20,267 nt of DNA from the IMG/VR virus record IMGVR_UViG_3300035698_011874, positions 1-20,267 of that record, one strand, 5' to 3'. The notes under the pieces were generated by a model. It did no database searches. It was not told the DNA's origin and saw only the letters and a program-made list of their open reading frames with translations. Source of the stretch: a virus. Position 1 is the stretch's first letter, and the number at the start of each line of letters is the position of its first letter. A program made the position numbers and the translations under genes. Of this stretch, positions 1-8,983 are shown piece by piece.

Positions 1-825
1 ATAACCATTTGCGCCGATATTAAGGGCCCTCGGTGAGCCTACTTCCTGAGCTATAAAAGCATCCGGCCCAATTTGCAACGCTGTATACGTTGAATCCCAC
101 GTCTCCGGGACTACACCAATACCTACATCGCCATTAGTAGCAAGAACAAATTGATTAGTGCTACTTTCATCCGCGTAGATATAGATAGGAAACTCTGTTC
201 CTGTTCCCTCCGCGTCACAATGTATTCTATATGTGCTATTAAAATATCGTATCGTCAAACGCTCAAAATTTGTCGTTCTATCCGTAGGTGAACCAGATGC
301 AATTATATTAATTTCACATTGGTCTGTTCCATCAGCCGTTCCACCCGGCCCGTAAGGAAAAATATCAAAACTTGCAATTGTACTAGCTGTTCGGCCCTGC
401 ACTGCAAAACGTGTACCCGACCCAGTAAATAAATAACTCTGAGTACCTCCAGAATGAAGCAAATCTGCATTAACACCAAGCGTAGAACCATCAAAGGTGA
501 GATTAGCTTCACCGTTCAAACTGTTTGCATCGGAAGATGTCACTACACGATTATTTACACCATTGGTGAGTGACAGATCTGCTTTAAACTCTACCCAATC
601 AGGATTGGTTATACCATTTACTAATTGATATTCTTTTTCGTCAGCTACCACGTACACAACCATACCCTCTTCGCGTCTATCCGCAGGGATGGCGTCACGA
701 GCAGCTGTGTCAGCTACACTCCTCCATCCACCTATACCGTACTCTGCTTTATGGGTAGGAAAGGTATCCGCTGTATCCGTGGGCACCACAGGGGATCCGA
801 TGTTAGTTCCAACTAATGCTGCCAT
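1..825 (-). CDS. Tail fibre / receptor-binding protein, N-terminal part (cut by window edge)
   Basis: The frame is open from an ATG at 825 to base 1 (275 codons, no stop), so the C-terminus lies outside the window. An AAGGAG ribosome site stands at 832-837, eight bases before the ATG. The N-terminus reads MAALVGTNIGSP, followed by GGWRSVADTAARDAIPADRR and a short beta-rich stretch (EEGMVVYVV), a pattern I associate with phage tail fibre and tip proteins that begin with a small attachment domain. Near residue 105 comes a shaft-like beta repeat (NGEANLTFDGSTLGVNADL). Close to the edge it reads GDVGIGVVPETW and TALQIGPDAFIA, a sequence type common in long fibres that often end in a self-cleaving S74 chaperone domain. 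That ending cannot be seen here. It is the last gene of the tail cluster in the window. Fibre class is well supported; receptor and exact role are not. Confidence 0.72.
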   Translation of the reverse strand, partial: MAALVGTNIGSPVVPTDTADTFPTHKAEYGIGGWRSVADTAARDAIPADRREEGMVVYVVADEKEYQLVNGITNPDWVEFKADLSLTNGVNNRVVTSSDANSLNGEANLTFDGSTLGVNADLLHSGGTQSYLFTGSGTRFAVQGRTASTIASFDIFPYGPGGTADGTDQCEINIIASGSPTDRTTNFERLTIRYFNSTYRIHCDAEGTGTEFPIYIYADESSTNQFVLATNGDVGIGVVPETWDSTYTALQIGPDAFIAQEVGSPRALNIGANGY

Positions 826-848
826 AATTATCTCCTTAATTATTTGTT

Positions 849-1805
849 TTAACTGAACGCCAGTGTGACTGTGCCTGCTATTGTATACGGCGAAACATAT
901 GCGTAATAATTCTCCGTATTTCCTTCGGCATTAGTAACCGATACCGTAGCATAATTCCAAGTGCTCGCAAACCCATTGACCACAACGTTGCTGAGCACTC
1001 CCCACGCTGCCGGGTAGGCATAGTATATGTAATTACCCCCACCAGCCTGGCTGAAAATCCCCTTGCTCTTAGAGCCCGCTGCATCAGTCTCTAGAGTAGA
1101 GCCACCACTAGCTGCAGCTTCTATGATAGTCTCATCGATAGCTGTATAGTCGCTGGCTGACTGGCCCCAATATGAGTACAGGCTGAAATTGACTGAATCA
1201 CTTCCGACGCCTGTTTCACCAAGGATAGTGTCATATGCATATAGCGTGAATGTTTTATCTGCAGCCAGGCTAAGGCCGGTGTATCCAAAAGCTGTTTCAG
1301 AGCCGATGACACCTGTGCCTCCCTGGCCCTCATATTCTGTTATCCAGTTGGGTGTCGCTCCGTTATTGACAGCCATGACGCAATCAACATCAGTAACTGT
1401 GTCGCCCTTCTCGGGAGCTGCCGGTGTTACTGAGAGACTCACAGAGAACGCGTCGCTGAGCAGATAATCTAATGTGGACTCAACGTTATTTGATGGCAGT
1501 GTGATGCCTACAGGAATGTATGCTACCTGTGATGCCTGCAAACCTGTGATGCCTGCATATGTTGAGGGTATGATTCTACCATTTGAATCACCTGAGAGCA
1601 GTTCAGCATCGGCAAGCGTTGTATCTATTACGCGTTCGAACATTCCTGTTTCACCAGTGTTGGCTACATTCTTAATCGTTCCGCCATCGGTAGTGTATAC
1701 AAAATTCTCGTTTCCATTCTTCTCGATAGCGATCTTACCCGAGCCCATATTAGCAACTATGTCTGCACGAGTTTCTACTATCCTTTTAATATTTTTATCA
1801 GCCAT
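849..1805 (-). CDS. Probable tail fibre or tail-tip accessory protein
   Basis: A 318-residue acidic protein, rich in Gly, Ser, Thr and Ala, with no membrane segment or signal peptide. The N-terminal 50 residues (VETRADIVANMGSGKIAIEK, then FVYTTDGGTIKNVA) look like a short adaptor. The middle, about residues 125-215, is beta-rich with alternating hydrophobic and polar residues, as in an immunoglobulin-like domain. The C-terminal 70 residues contain GGGNYIYYAYPAAWG and NGFASTWNYATVSVTN, then an aromatic-rich strand pattern that I recall from the ends of phage fibre proteins. An AGGAG site lies just upstream, overlapping the stop region of the preceding 79-residue gene. It sits between the tail-tip genes and the long fibre. 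The assignment rests on composition, position and this general resemblance. A baseplate or decoration role on the tail tip is equally possible. Confidence 0.6.
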   Translation of the reverse strand: MADKNIKRIVETRADIVANMGSGKIAIEKNGNENFVYTTDGGTIKNVANTGETGMFERVIDTTLADAELLSGDSNGRIIPSTYAGITGLQASQVAYIPVGITLPSNNVESTLDYLLSDAFSVSLSVTPAAPEKGDTVTDVDCVMAVNNGATPNWITEYEGQGGTGVIGSETAFGYTGLSLAADKTFTLYAYDTILGETGVGSDSVNFSLYSYWGQSASDYTAIDETIIEAAASGGSTLETDAAGSKSKGIFSQAGGGNYIYYAYPAAWGVLSNVVVNGFASTWNYATVSVTNAEGNTENYYAYVSPYTIAGTVTLAFS

Positions 1806-1816
1806 TTAGAGCTCCT

Positions 1817-2056
1817 TTAAACTGGCGGCGTGTAGCTTCCGGTTACTGTTAAATCAACTATGGTTGCTGATGCGGCAGTGATACTCCCAGTGACTATTAG
1901 GTTGCCGTTGACGGTTAGGTCTCCATTGACTACCTGATCTGTATTGACATTCAACGCCTTGGTGGTGTCAGCATCACCAATATCCATCGTATTTTTAGCG
2001 GTCCCATAGCTGTCTTTCTGTTTCTCATTGTTTATAGCGTATAGTTTTTTAGCCAT
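1817..2056 (-). CDS. Small beta-repeat tail protein (79 aa)
   Basis: A 79-residue protein beginning MAKKLYAINNEKQKDSYGTA. From about residue 43 it is built of short strand repeats: NGDLTVNGNLIVTGSITAAS followed by ATIVDLTVTGSYTPPV. Repeats of the type DLTVNGNLxVTGSI are usual in trimeric fibre shafts, where each repeat is one beta strand. The gene has its own GGAG-type ribosome site within the short gap after the large tail-tip gene, and an AGGAG directly follows it for the next gene. The real short ORF, with good signals at both ends and no overlap, argues that it is a separate gene, not a broken piece of its neighbour. A likely role is a small adaptor or shaft segment between the tail tip and the fibres. 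This is inferred from the repeat and position only. Confidence 0.6.
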   Translation of the reverse strand: MAKKLYAINNEKQKDSYGTAKNTMDIGDADTTKALNVNTDQVVNGDLTVNGNLIVTGSITAASATIVDLTVTGSYTPPV

Positions 2057-2069
2057 ACCTCATCTCCTC

Positions 2070-5000
2070 TTAATCAATAGTATCCTGTATCTCCGGGTCT
2101 CCCGGGTTATAGGTATCAGTCCAATCGGTTGGCGTACGGTAAACATCCTGGATGTAGAACTGCTCATCATCACCAGCATTATAAATTACAGCCTGTATTT
2201 TTACGCTCGTTTTGTTTGCGGCGGCTGTTGGTACATCCTTAGCTATCTTCTCCACTATACAATACATGTCTGACCCATCAGTCTGGTGAGGAAGAAGCAG
2301 TTTGAACCTCTTAGTGAGGTACCAGTCTTTGCCCAATCCATATGGTATCGTGAAGCTGACCCTCTTTCTACTCTGCCAATACAACCAGTTATAGAGATAG
2401 TATCCGGCCTCTTCATCCCTGTATATCAAATCCAGTTCCGTGAGAGACGTCGGGGCCTCATTGATTATGCGGTATTTCATATATAACCCGCGTGCTAGAC
2501 CCCAAATTCTTTCTTTATATCCATCAGATATACCAGATCCACTCACATAGGTAGTGTCAAATGTGTCCTTATCTACATTGGTGACTTCCATATTACTGTC
2601 ATATAGATTGGTAGCTGTGTTCTTATTGTAGTAGATCACCGGTTGACAGAAGATATCCTTGTATCCATTCTGAGTGATGGGGCTGATCTTGCCGATAATT
2701 TCATCGAGAGTAACCGGTGTGTACACATATTCATCATCAGCGAGTGGGTTTACTATGCTGTCTACAGCCTCATATCCGTTGTTAGTCTGGTAGGATGCCA
2801 AGAAAAATTGCTGACAGATCTTTTTCTTTAACTTATCAGTGTACGCTTTACTTGCGTCAGTGATGACACTCCTTAGTTTCAAGGACTTCTCGTATGAGTA
2901 TCCTGGGTAATTGAAAGCCCCATGCTCACTATCGTTTTTGATAAGCACAGTAGCTGCTCTGCCTTGACCCCACCCATTAGTAGGAGCTGCTCCATTAAGT
3001 TCACTCCAGTTTTGGCGGTAGCATAAATCCTCCAGAAATGATATCGGATTATCTATGAGACCTGCCTGTGTGCCATCTGTTGAGCGCCCGTCGAATGGGA
3101 AGAATATTTTAGCGTTCAGGGTCGTAGAGCTCTTAGTAATGAGGCTACATTGCCTGATATTAAGCGTAAAAGGTTTTGGCATACCAGCACCGGTTGCAAC
3201 CTCTACATAAAAGAATAGCCCTATCTTACGTAGTGATAAATGGTCGCTTTTGCCTCCAGGTATTTCCATAGTTTTATTACCACTTCTTACAGCAGCGGCA
3301 GGCCCACCAGAAACATATATAGGAGTGTCGTCATAGAAATCCTGGTCTCTATCCCTGTATGCTAAGTCCTGAGGCACATCACCATCCCAATATTCTTCTA
3401 CGTAATTGTTAAATACTCCTCCCGTGTAAATCGTGCCCGCTGCGTTCTGTGTGTAATCTGATTTATTAGCACACCAATGGGAGTCCTGGCCAGTTACGTC
3501 TGCTGCATAGTTTATCCCCTGACGACAGGACATGGTCTGTCCGGGATCTTCGTAGATTTTACTGATGCCTCCCCAGAAACTTTTACCACGAATGATCAAA
3601 TCTAGGGTACCTATTCTAGCTGACTGACCTATATTACCCCCGTCAGTATACGCATCAGCAGCAAATGAAAAATACAGGGAATCGTAATCAATAGACTCTA
3701 ACAGCTCGTAGGGAACGTCAAATTCCAGGCAATGTAGCGCAAATACCGTTCTATTGAGTCCCCCTATATTGCCTGGAACCCCTTGTTGCATCCCCCACGA
3801 CAGAGGAGTGCTCCACTTATTATCAGATAGTTTTGCTAGGTCTGCTGCATTAGGCACATGAGAGAATGACGTATAGGGCTCATATACATTAGTTGGGATG
3901 CCATTTCCGAATCCGTTACGTGTATAGACACCAGTGCCGCGATAACTTAAATCATCTGCCAACAGGATATCTCTTATAGCATCATCGCCCTCACCAGCAG
4001 GAAGCACCCATTTATCAAATTCAGACGGTGCCTCTTCATAAAAATGAGGGGTAATATCTATGTTACCATATGCTACTATGTTCCCCACATCTCTCTCAAG
4101 GTATCTGGGATCAATCGTTATACTTTTTCTGTCAGCAGACGTCACAACAGCTATGCCATAACTAGGCAGGGGTACATATGTTGTGTCTCCGGCTATTATG
4201 CTGTCAAGCAGTTCACCGGTTATCGGATTATAATCCAGCTTTAGATCCTGTTCACTGTTATATATAGTGAGAGTATCGGTGATGATGTTACCATCACCGT
4301 CCGTGAAACCGGCTGTGCTGGCTGTCTCTCCATCAAAAGTCAGCGAGACCTGTACTATCTGTATCCACGTATTATCTGGATAGGAGGCGTACCAGTTGCC
4401 CTTGAGATCATCATCATAGTACGCTGCCAGCACCACTTTGAGTATAGGGTAATCCTCGAAGTTTATGTTAAACGGATATGCTCCACCCTGGGTACCGGGT
4501 ACCCTGTCAGGCCGCCACTCAATACTTTCTATTTTACGGTACTGGCCCTGCCCCTGCCCGGTGAGACTGTATATGAAATAGTCGTCTGTCAAGTCCACCC
4601 CTATGGCAGACGAGAATGCTGCGGTATCAGCGAGAGTAGTCTCATTACCCATCCGGATATAAAGTGTATCTCCCTGGTACTCGATGACCGGTACACTTTT
4701 CTGATCATTTGGTGTAATCGTTGCTCCGAAGTTAGTGAGATCCAGGATAGTCCTGTCTTGTGCAGTACGTATGAAGGCACTTTGAGTGGTTGCTCCGTAG
4801 ACGACCGGTATTGTTTCTCCCACTTCCTCCACACCCGCTGTAGGATTGTCTGCTGACATTATCACGGTGGCTATGTTTGCAGTACGTTTATCGTTCGGTA
4901 CATTAATTTTCAGCGAGTATTCGGTCTCAGAGTAGCTCTCAAAATTTATGATGCCTCGGAACACAGTCTCGGTGGTCTCAGCATCCATGTCAAATTCTAC

Positions 5001-5354
5001 CAACTCAGCGGATAATCCCTCCAGATATATGTCATAGTCCTCCAGGGTTTTCCACAGCTTGGTGGTATTATCAATTTCAAATGCCACGCCACCGTACTTG
5101 TTAACATTTCCACCGCGTCTGAAGTCTGCCTGCATAGTGATCGTAGAAATAGATCCACGGATAATCAGGCCTTCTGTCCAATCCTCCACCGGGAAAGCGA
5201 CAGTAGACGTAGCCCACCTGGCCTGATCGTTTTCTCCAGCTACCTCATATAAACCCATGGCTACGGCGACCGGTGCTGGGATGCTCTTAGAAACTATGTA
5301 GGTGTCATCAAGATAGATTCTTATGCCAAATTCAATATTTTCGTTTTGTGCCAT
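2070..5354 (-). CDS. Large tail-tip / tail hub-like structural protein
   Basis: A 1094-residue protein, the largest in the window, placed after the tape measure and the distal-tail candidate, the usual position of the siphovirus tail-tip or tail-associated (Tal-like) protein. The first 180 residues (RIYLDDTYIVSKSI, TMQADFRRGGNVNKYGG, TVFRGIINFESYSETEYSLK) are beta-rich and could be a hub domain that docks to the distal ring. The centre and C-terminus are rich in Tyr, Asp and Gly with a few long acidic loops. I see no membrane segment, no collagen repeat and no recognisable lysozyme or peptidase motif. Its ATG shares one base with the TAA of the preceding gene (TAATG), so the two are probably translationally coupled; an AGGAAAG site precedes it. 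The tail role is supported by order; Tal identity would need a structure search. Confidence 0.6.
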   Translation of the reverse strand: MAQNENIEFGIRIYLDDTYIVSKSIPAPVAVAMGLYEVAGENDQARWATSTVAFPVEDWTEGLIIRGSISTITMQADFRRGGNVNKYGGVAFEIDNTTKLWKTLEDYDIYLEGLSAELVEFDMDAETTETVFRGIINFESYSETEYSLKINVPNDKRTANIATVIMSADNPTAGVEEVGETIPVVYGATTQSAFIRTAQDRTILDLTNFGATITPNDQKSVPVIEYQGDTLYIRMGNETTLADTAAFSSAIGVDLTDDYFIYSLTGQGQGQYRKIESIEWRPDRVPGTQGGAYPFNINFEDYPILKVVLAAYYDDDLKGNWYASYPDNTWIQIVQVSLTFDGETASTAGFTDGDGNIITDTLTIYNSEQDLKLDYNPITGELLDSIIAGDTTYVPLPSYGIAVVTSADRKSITIDPRYLERDVGNIVAYGNIDITPHFYEEAPSEFDKWVLPAGEGDDAIRDILLADDLSYRGTGVYTRNGFGNGIPTNVYEPYTSFSHVPNAADLAKLSDNKWSTPLSWGMQQGVPGNIGGLNRTVFALHCLEFDVPYELLESIDYDSLYFSFAADAYTDGGNIGQSARIGTLDLIIRGKSFWGGISKIYEDPGQTMSCRQGINYAADVTGQDSHWCANKSDYTQNAAGTIYTGGVFNNYVEEYWDGDVPQDLAYRDRDQDFYDDTPIYVSGGPAAAVRSGNKTMEIPGGKSDHLSLRKIGLFFYVEVATGAGMPKPFTLNIRQCSLITKSSTTLNAKIFFPFDGRSTDGTQAGLIDNPISFLEDLCYRQNWSELNGAAPTNGWGQGRAATVLIKNDSEHGAFNYPGYSYEKSLKLRSVITDASKAYTDKLKKKICQQFFLASYQTNNGYEAVDSIVNPLADDEYVYTPVTLDEIIGKISPITQNGYKDIFCQPVIYYNKNTATNLYDSNMEVTNVDKDTFDTTYVSGSGISDGYKERIWGLARGLYMKYRIINEAPTSLTELDLIYRDEEAGYYLYNWLYWQSRKRVSFTIPYGLGKDWYLTKRFKLLLPHQTDGSDMYCIVEKIAKDVPTAAANKTSVKIQAVIYNAGDDEQFYIQDVYRTPTDWTDTYNPGDPEIQDTID

Positions 5355-6196
5355 TAGGTTACTTTCCTAAATTTAAAGCCGATGTCGACATCCTTGAATA
5401 AATTGTGTGTCATTCTGATAGAAGTCTGAGACAATTTGCATGTAAATCCCTGGTCATCACCCGATTCATAGCCAAAAGGATATGAATTTGCGGGTACTAC
5501 GAACTCAAATGAGGTAGCCCTGGCTGATGTCCTAAGTTGATATAGTAACTGACCGGCAACATCCTCTGATGTATATGCAGTGAAGGATGTCTCAAATGCA
5601 TCCGCATCCTCACCTCTATTGATCTGATAGACTTCACCACCCCTAGTAGTGCTCGTGTAATAGGCATAGGAGACCTTAGGCTTGAACATATTCTTTGGGA
5701 ACCTTACATTAGGTATCCCATCTATAGTGAGCGTACCAGGCTCTGTACAGCTTCCTAGGGAAGGATTAACTTCCTCAGTGAAATCATTCATCACAAGAGT
5801 AATCTCAAATGAGTGGTAGAGATAAGGCTTTGCCACCTGACCTTTATTGACGAACTTCTCTATGCGACTCTCAAATGACGTGCCTAGTGGGAAGGTAAAC
5901 CCAAAGGGATACATGCCCCATGATGCAGGAGCAAAGAAAGTTATAAGTTCATTACGACCTATGTCCTCAAAGAATGTGGTAAGATCTGATGCCTTATCTG
6001 CTGTTGTAAACAGCCTAAATTTAGATCTTACATAGTCATACTCTTCACCATTATCATATATGGCTATGTTTCCATCTGTCCTGTCAGCCACATTAAATGG
6101 AAGGACAAGCTCTATAGAGTATTTGTTATTGATATCGTCTATGTAGCACCGGGTGCCACCACCGACGTTTTCAACGTATGCTAGGTCTCTTGCCAT
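5354..6196 (-). CDS. Putative distal tail protein
   Basis: A 280-residue soluble protein starting MARDLAYVENVGGGTRCYID. It lies directly between the tape measure gene and the large tail-tip gene, where siphophages encode the distal tail (Dit) ring protein that joins the tube to the tip. The content is mainly beta with many aromatics, and no signal or membrane segment is visible. Two segments have a similar feel: PASWGMYPFGFTFPLG near residue 90 and FVVPANSYPFGYESGDD near residue 230. This may mean a duplicated fold, but the likeness is weak. The ribosome site TAAGGAG is formed by the stop codon of the tape measure gene, 12 bases upstream. Its stop overlaps the next ATG by one base. I do not recognise a family motif, so the function is taken from position. 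Confidence 0.5.
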   Translation of the reverse strand: MARDLAYVENVGGGTRCYIDDINNKYSIELVLPFNVADRTDGNIAIYDNGEEYDYVRSKFRLFTTADKASDLTTFFEDIGRNELITFFAPASWGMYPFGFTFPLGTSFESRIEKFVNKGQVAKPYLYHSFEITLVMNDFTEEVNPSLGSCTEPGTLTIDGIPNVRFPKNMFKPKVSYAYYTSTTRGGEVYQINRGEDADAFETSFTAYTSEDVAGQLLYQLRTSARATSFEFVVPANSYPFGYESGDDQGFTCKLSQTSIRMTHNLFKDVDIGFKFRKVT

Positions 6197-6208
6197 GTTG
6201 TCATCTCC

Positions 6209-8983
6209 TTAAGCAAAAGCCATTTGGACCCGGGATGAATCAATGATCCCCAGCTCGAAAACGGACTCTATTTTTCTTGCAAAATTATCAAGCTCATCAC
6301 CTATCGCTGATACAACAGATTCATCTGCATTACCCTGAATGACTATGGAAGGAGATATAGAAACCTGAGTTCCTACACCGCCGCCCTCATTCAATACATC
6401 AATGTTTTCACGTCCAAGACTCGCAGTGGCTCGTGCATTAAGTATCGCTTCCTGCCCGTTCTCATTAACAGTAACCTGAGCATTTGCTCCAGTAGGAAAT
6501 CCACCGGCAGCGAATGACTGTGACGCTATGCTGGCTACCTGTACGGCACCCATGGCTACAGTAGCAGCCGCTGCAACTGCACCAAGCGCCGGTCCTACCA
6601 CAGCGATCCCCGACATAGCCTTGAACGCGGACATGGCAGCAGAGGCTGTATCAATAATAGTCTGTGTGATGGCCATGGCTTTGTACATGTTACCATATGA
6701 TTTAGATGTTGCCGTAGATTTACCGTATGCATCCTTCTCCTGCTCGGCACGTGCTGCAAAATAATTAGCCCACATACCGGTGATGCTTGACAGTGCTGCG
6801 GCGGTATCCTCAGAAGTTTTCTTCTGAGTTTTTATCTGATCGAGTTCTTCTTTTTTCTGATACTTTTTCCTTATTGCAGCCTCTGCTTCAGCGTTACCGG
6901 CTACCGCTTTTAACTCCTTCTCAAGTGCTTTTTTCCGACGCTCAACATCATTCTCATATAAAGTCCCGAAATCCAGGAACTTCTCTTCTTCTATCTGTCG
7001 CTCAAGCTCTGCCTGCTCTTCCAGTATACTAAGGATAGTTTCATTGTAGTTGGCAAGGGACCCTTCTTTTATGAGTTCGAGTTCTTCCTGAGTGGCCCTC
7101 ACAAGCTCTATCGAAGCAGCGTGAAACTCTTTATCCTGCTCTTTTAAGGCATCATATTTAGCCTGAGATTGTGCAAGCTCCTCATCAGCAAGAGCAATTT
7201 TCTCTTCAGCTATCTCGATAGCCCCAGCCCTGTCTTTGTCGTTGGCCATTTCATGGGCCTTAGCCAACTCAAGCGTCGCTGCAAGCTGTTTTGCCTTAGA
7301 CTCATCGACAAGCGTGTCAGCCGCATCGATGTATGTCCGGAAAGAATTCATGAGTTCTTGGTGGCCGTCAGTTGCGGCAATCATACCATCGTTGTATGTA
7401 TTCCAGATATCTTTAAGACTCTGAGAAGTTTCGTTATCAGCTAACTGCTCAAGGTTTCTCTTTACCATAGTAAGCTGATCGTTCAGTGCATCGAAAGCGC
7501 CGCCTGCACCTTCCCTTATGCTTTTTATGTTTTTAAAGAATTCCTTAGACGACATTGACAGACTGAAGAGACTGTTCTTTAATTCAAGTGCAGATATACT
7601 GAAAGTTTTTACTGCTTCCGAAGTCTTTTTAGCTACCCCACCTACCTGGACAAGGTTACCTGAGAGATCAAATGTTGCTTGTGAAGCTGCAGCGGAGAAT
7701 GTTGTTACCTGCTTAAGCTGGTTGGCTACATCCCCTTCTAATACCAGCCCCAGTTCTACGGCAATAGACTTAGCTGCTTCCCACTCTTTAGTCACTTTAC
7801 TTATTGCTACAGCCTCATTATCACCTGCCTCAATAGTATTTCCGATAGCCTCAACAAGTGCCTTCTGTGCTTCTACAAGCTCTTCTCTTCGGGCTCTATC
7901 TTCAGTAGTGATCGCTACTGATCCCTTCATGGCCTCATTTAATTCATCGTAGTTCTTCTTCGTTTGTACGATGGCCACTCCGAGGGCTACAACAGCCAGT
8001 GCAGCAAGTCCGAATGGATTCGCTAACATAGCAGCATCTAGTGCCACGAATGAAGCTGTAAGCGATGTCGCCCATCCTATGAGGACAGGTATGAGAGCTA
8101 TCAGGGCACCTATAGCTAATGGTATAAAGTTGTCACTTATGAACTCTGTGATGGTGGTTATTGTCTCATACAGATTTGAGACTGTTTCAGCCAGGTCATC
8201 CATACGTTGTTTAAGCTCTCCGGACTCGAGCATACCACTGAAAATGCCGTCAAGCTTCTCCAGGACAGGTATCATTATGTCGAACTTCATCGACGTAATG
8301 GTTTTGTTGACCCTCTCCATGGTGTCATTGAATTCAGCCGCTGCTTTTACCTGATCTTTGCTGAGCACTATCCCTAATTTATCAAGCTCTCCAAGCTGTT
8401 CATCTATAGCATCAGACCCAGCATTGAGAAGAGGCGCTAAGTTACCTCCGGTCTTACCGAAAATCTTCATGGCAGTAGCATTACGGAGAGTAATGTCTTC
8501 CATATCTGCGAGCTTTTTTACAGTCTCTGTGAATATATCATCGGTTTCTCTGAAGGATCCATCGGCTTGTTTAAGTTGTATCTGCAAATTGGCAAATGAA
8601 TCAGCAGCAAGACCGGTACCCGATGCAGCATCAACGATGTTTGCAGAGAACCTTTTCAGGCCTGTCTCTACAGACTCTATGGTAGTGCCATTAAGCTTCA
8701 TGACATGTCCCCATGCCTGGTAGGACTCAATGGATAGATTAACACGCTGAGAGGCCTTATCTATGTTGTCACCAAGCTGTATGACATCCGAGGTCATAGA
8801 CTTGATACCTTTGATAGCAGCACTGGCACCAAATGCGAGACCCATAGCCCCGGCTACACCCATAAGGGTTTTCTTCATACCACCAAGCGTCTTGTTAGTC
8901 TTAGCAGTATTACTGTTAATTGACTTCATTCCAGCGGAGATATTATCCTGGAAGGTTCCGATTACTGAAAAATTAAGAGCCAT
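6209..8983 (-). CDS. Tail tape measure protein
   Basis: This protein sets tail length and fills the tube lumen before ejection. I place the start at ATG 8983 (MALNFSVIGTFQDN), with GAGGA at 8990-8994, giving 924 residues. The frame stays open 42 codons further upstream, but that stretch lacks a good ribosome site and overlaps the coding extension of the tail chaperone. Seen in order: an N-terminal helical region; the segment ATAMKIFGKTGGNLAPLLNA, typical of TP901-type tape measures; a long hydrophobic region at about residues 285-340; a coiled-coil-rich part at about 570-720; an Ala/Gly-rich hydrophobic part at about 780-830; and a C-terminal segment, AQVTVNENGQEAILNARATA, common at tape measure ends. 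By the usual rule of about 0.15 nm per residue the tail would be near 140 nm. The start overlaps the chaperone extension by 11 bases. Confidence 0.93.
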   Translation of the reverse strand: MALNFSVIGTFQDNISAGMKSINSNTAKTNKTLGGMKKTLMGVAGAMGLAFGASAAIKGIKSMTSDVIQLGDNIDKASQRVNLSIESYQAWGHVMKLNGTTIESVETGLKRFSANIVDAASGTGLAADSFANLQIQLKQADGSFRETDDIFTETVKKLADMEDITLRNATAMKIFGKTGGNLAPLLNAGSDAIDEQLGELDKLGIVLSKDQVKAAAEFNDTMERVNKTITSMKFDIMIPVLEKLDGIFSGMLESGELKQRMDDLAETVSNLYETITTITEFISDNFIPLAIGALIALIPVLIGWATSLTASFVALDAAMLANPFGLAALAVVALGVAIVQTKKNYDELNEAMKGSVAITTEDRARREELVEAQKALVEAIGNTIEAGDNEAVAISKVTKEWEAAKSIAVELGLVLEGDVANQLKQVTTFSAAASQATFDLSGNLVQVGGVAKKTSEAVKTFSISALELKNSLFSLSMSSKEFFKNIKSIREGAGGAFDALNDQLTMVKRNLEQLADNETSQSLKDIWNTYNDGMIAATDGHQELMNSFRTYIDAADTLVDESKAKQLAATLELAKAHEMANDKDRAGAIEIAEEKIALADEELAQSQAKYDALKEQDKEFHAASIELVRATQEELELIKEGSLANYNETILSILEEQAELERQIEEEKFLDFGTLYENDVERRKKALEKELKAVAGNAEAEAAIRKKYQKKEELDQIKTQKKTSEDTAAALSSITGMWANYFAARAEQEKDAYGKSTATSKSYGNMYKAMAITQTIIDTASAAMSAFKAMSGIAVVGPALGAVAAAATVAMGAVQVASIASQSFAAGGFPTGANAQVTVNENGQEAILNARATASLGRENIDVLNEGGGVGTQVSISPSIVIQGNADESVVSAIGDELDNFARKIESVFELGIIDSSRVQMAFA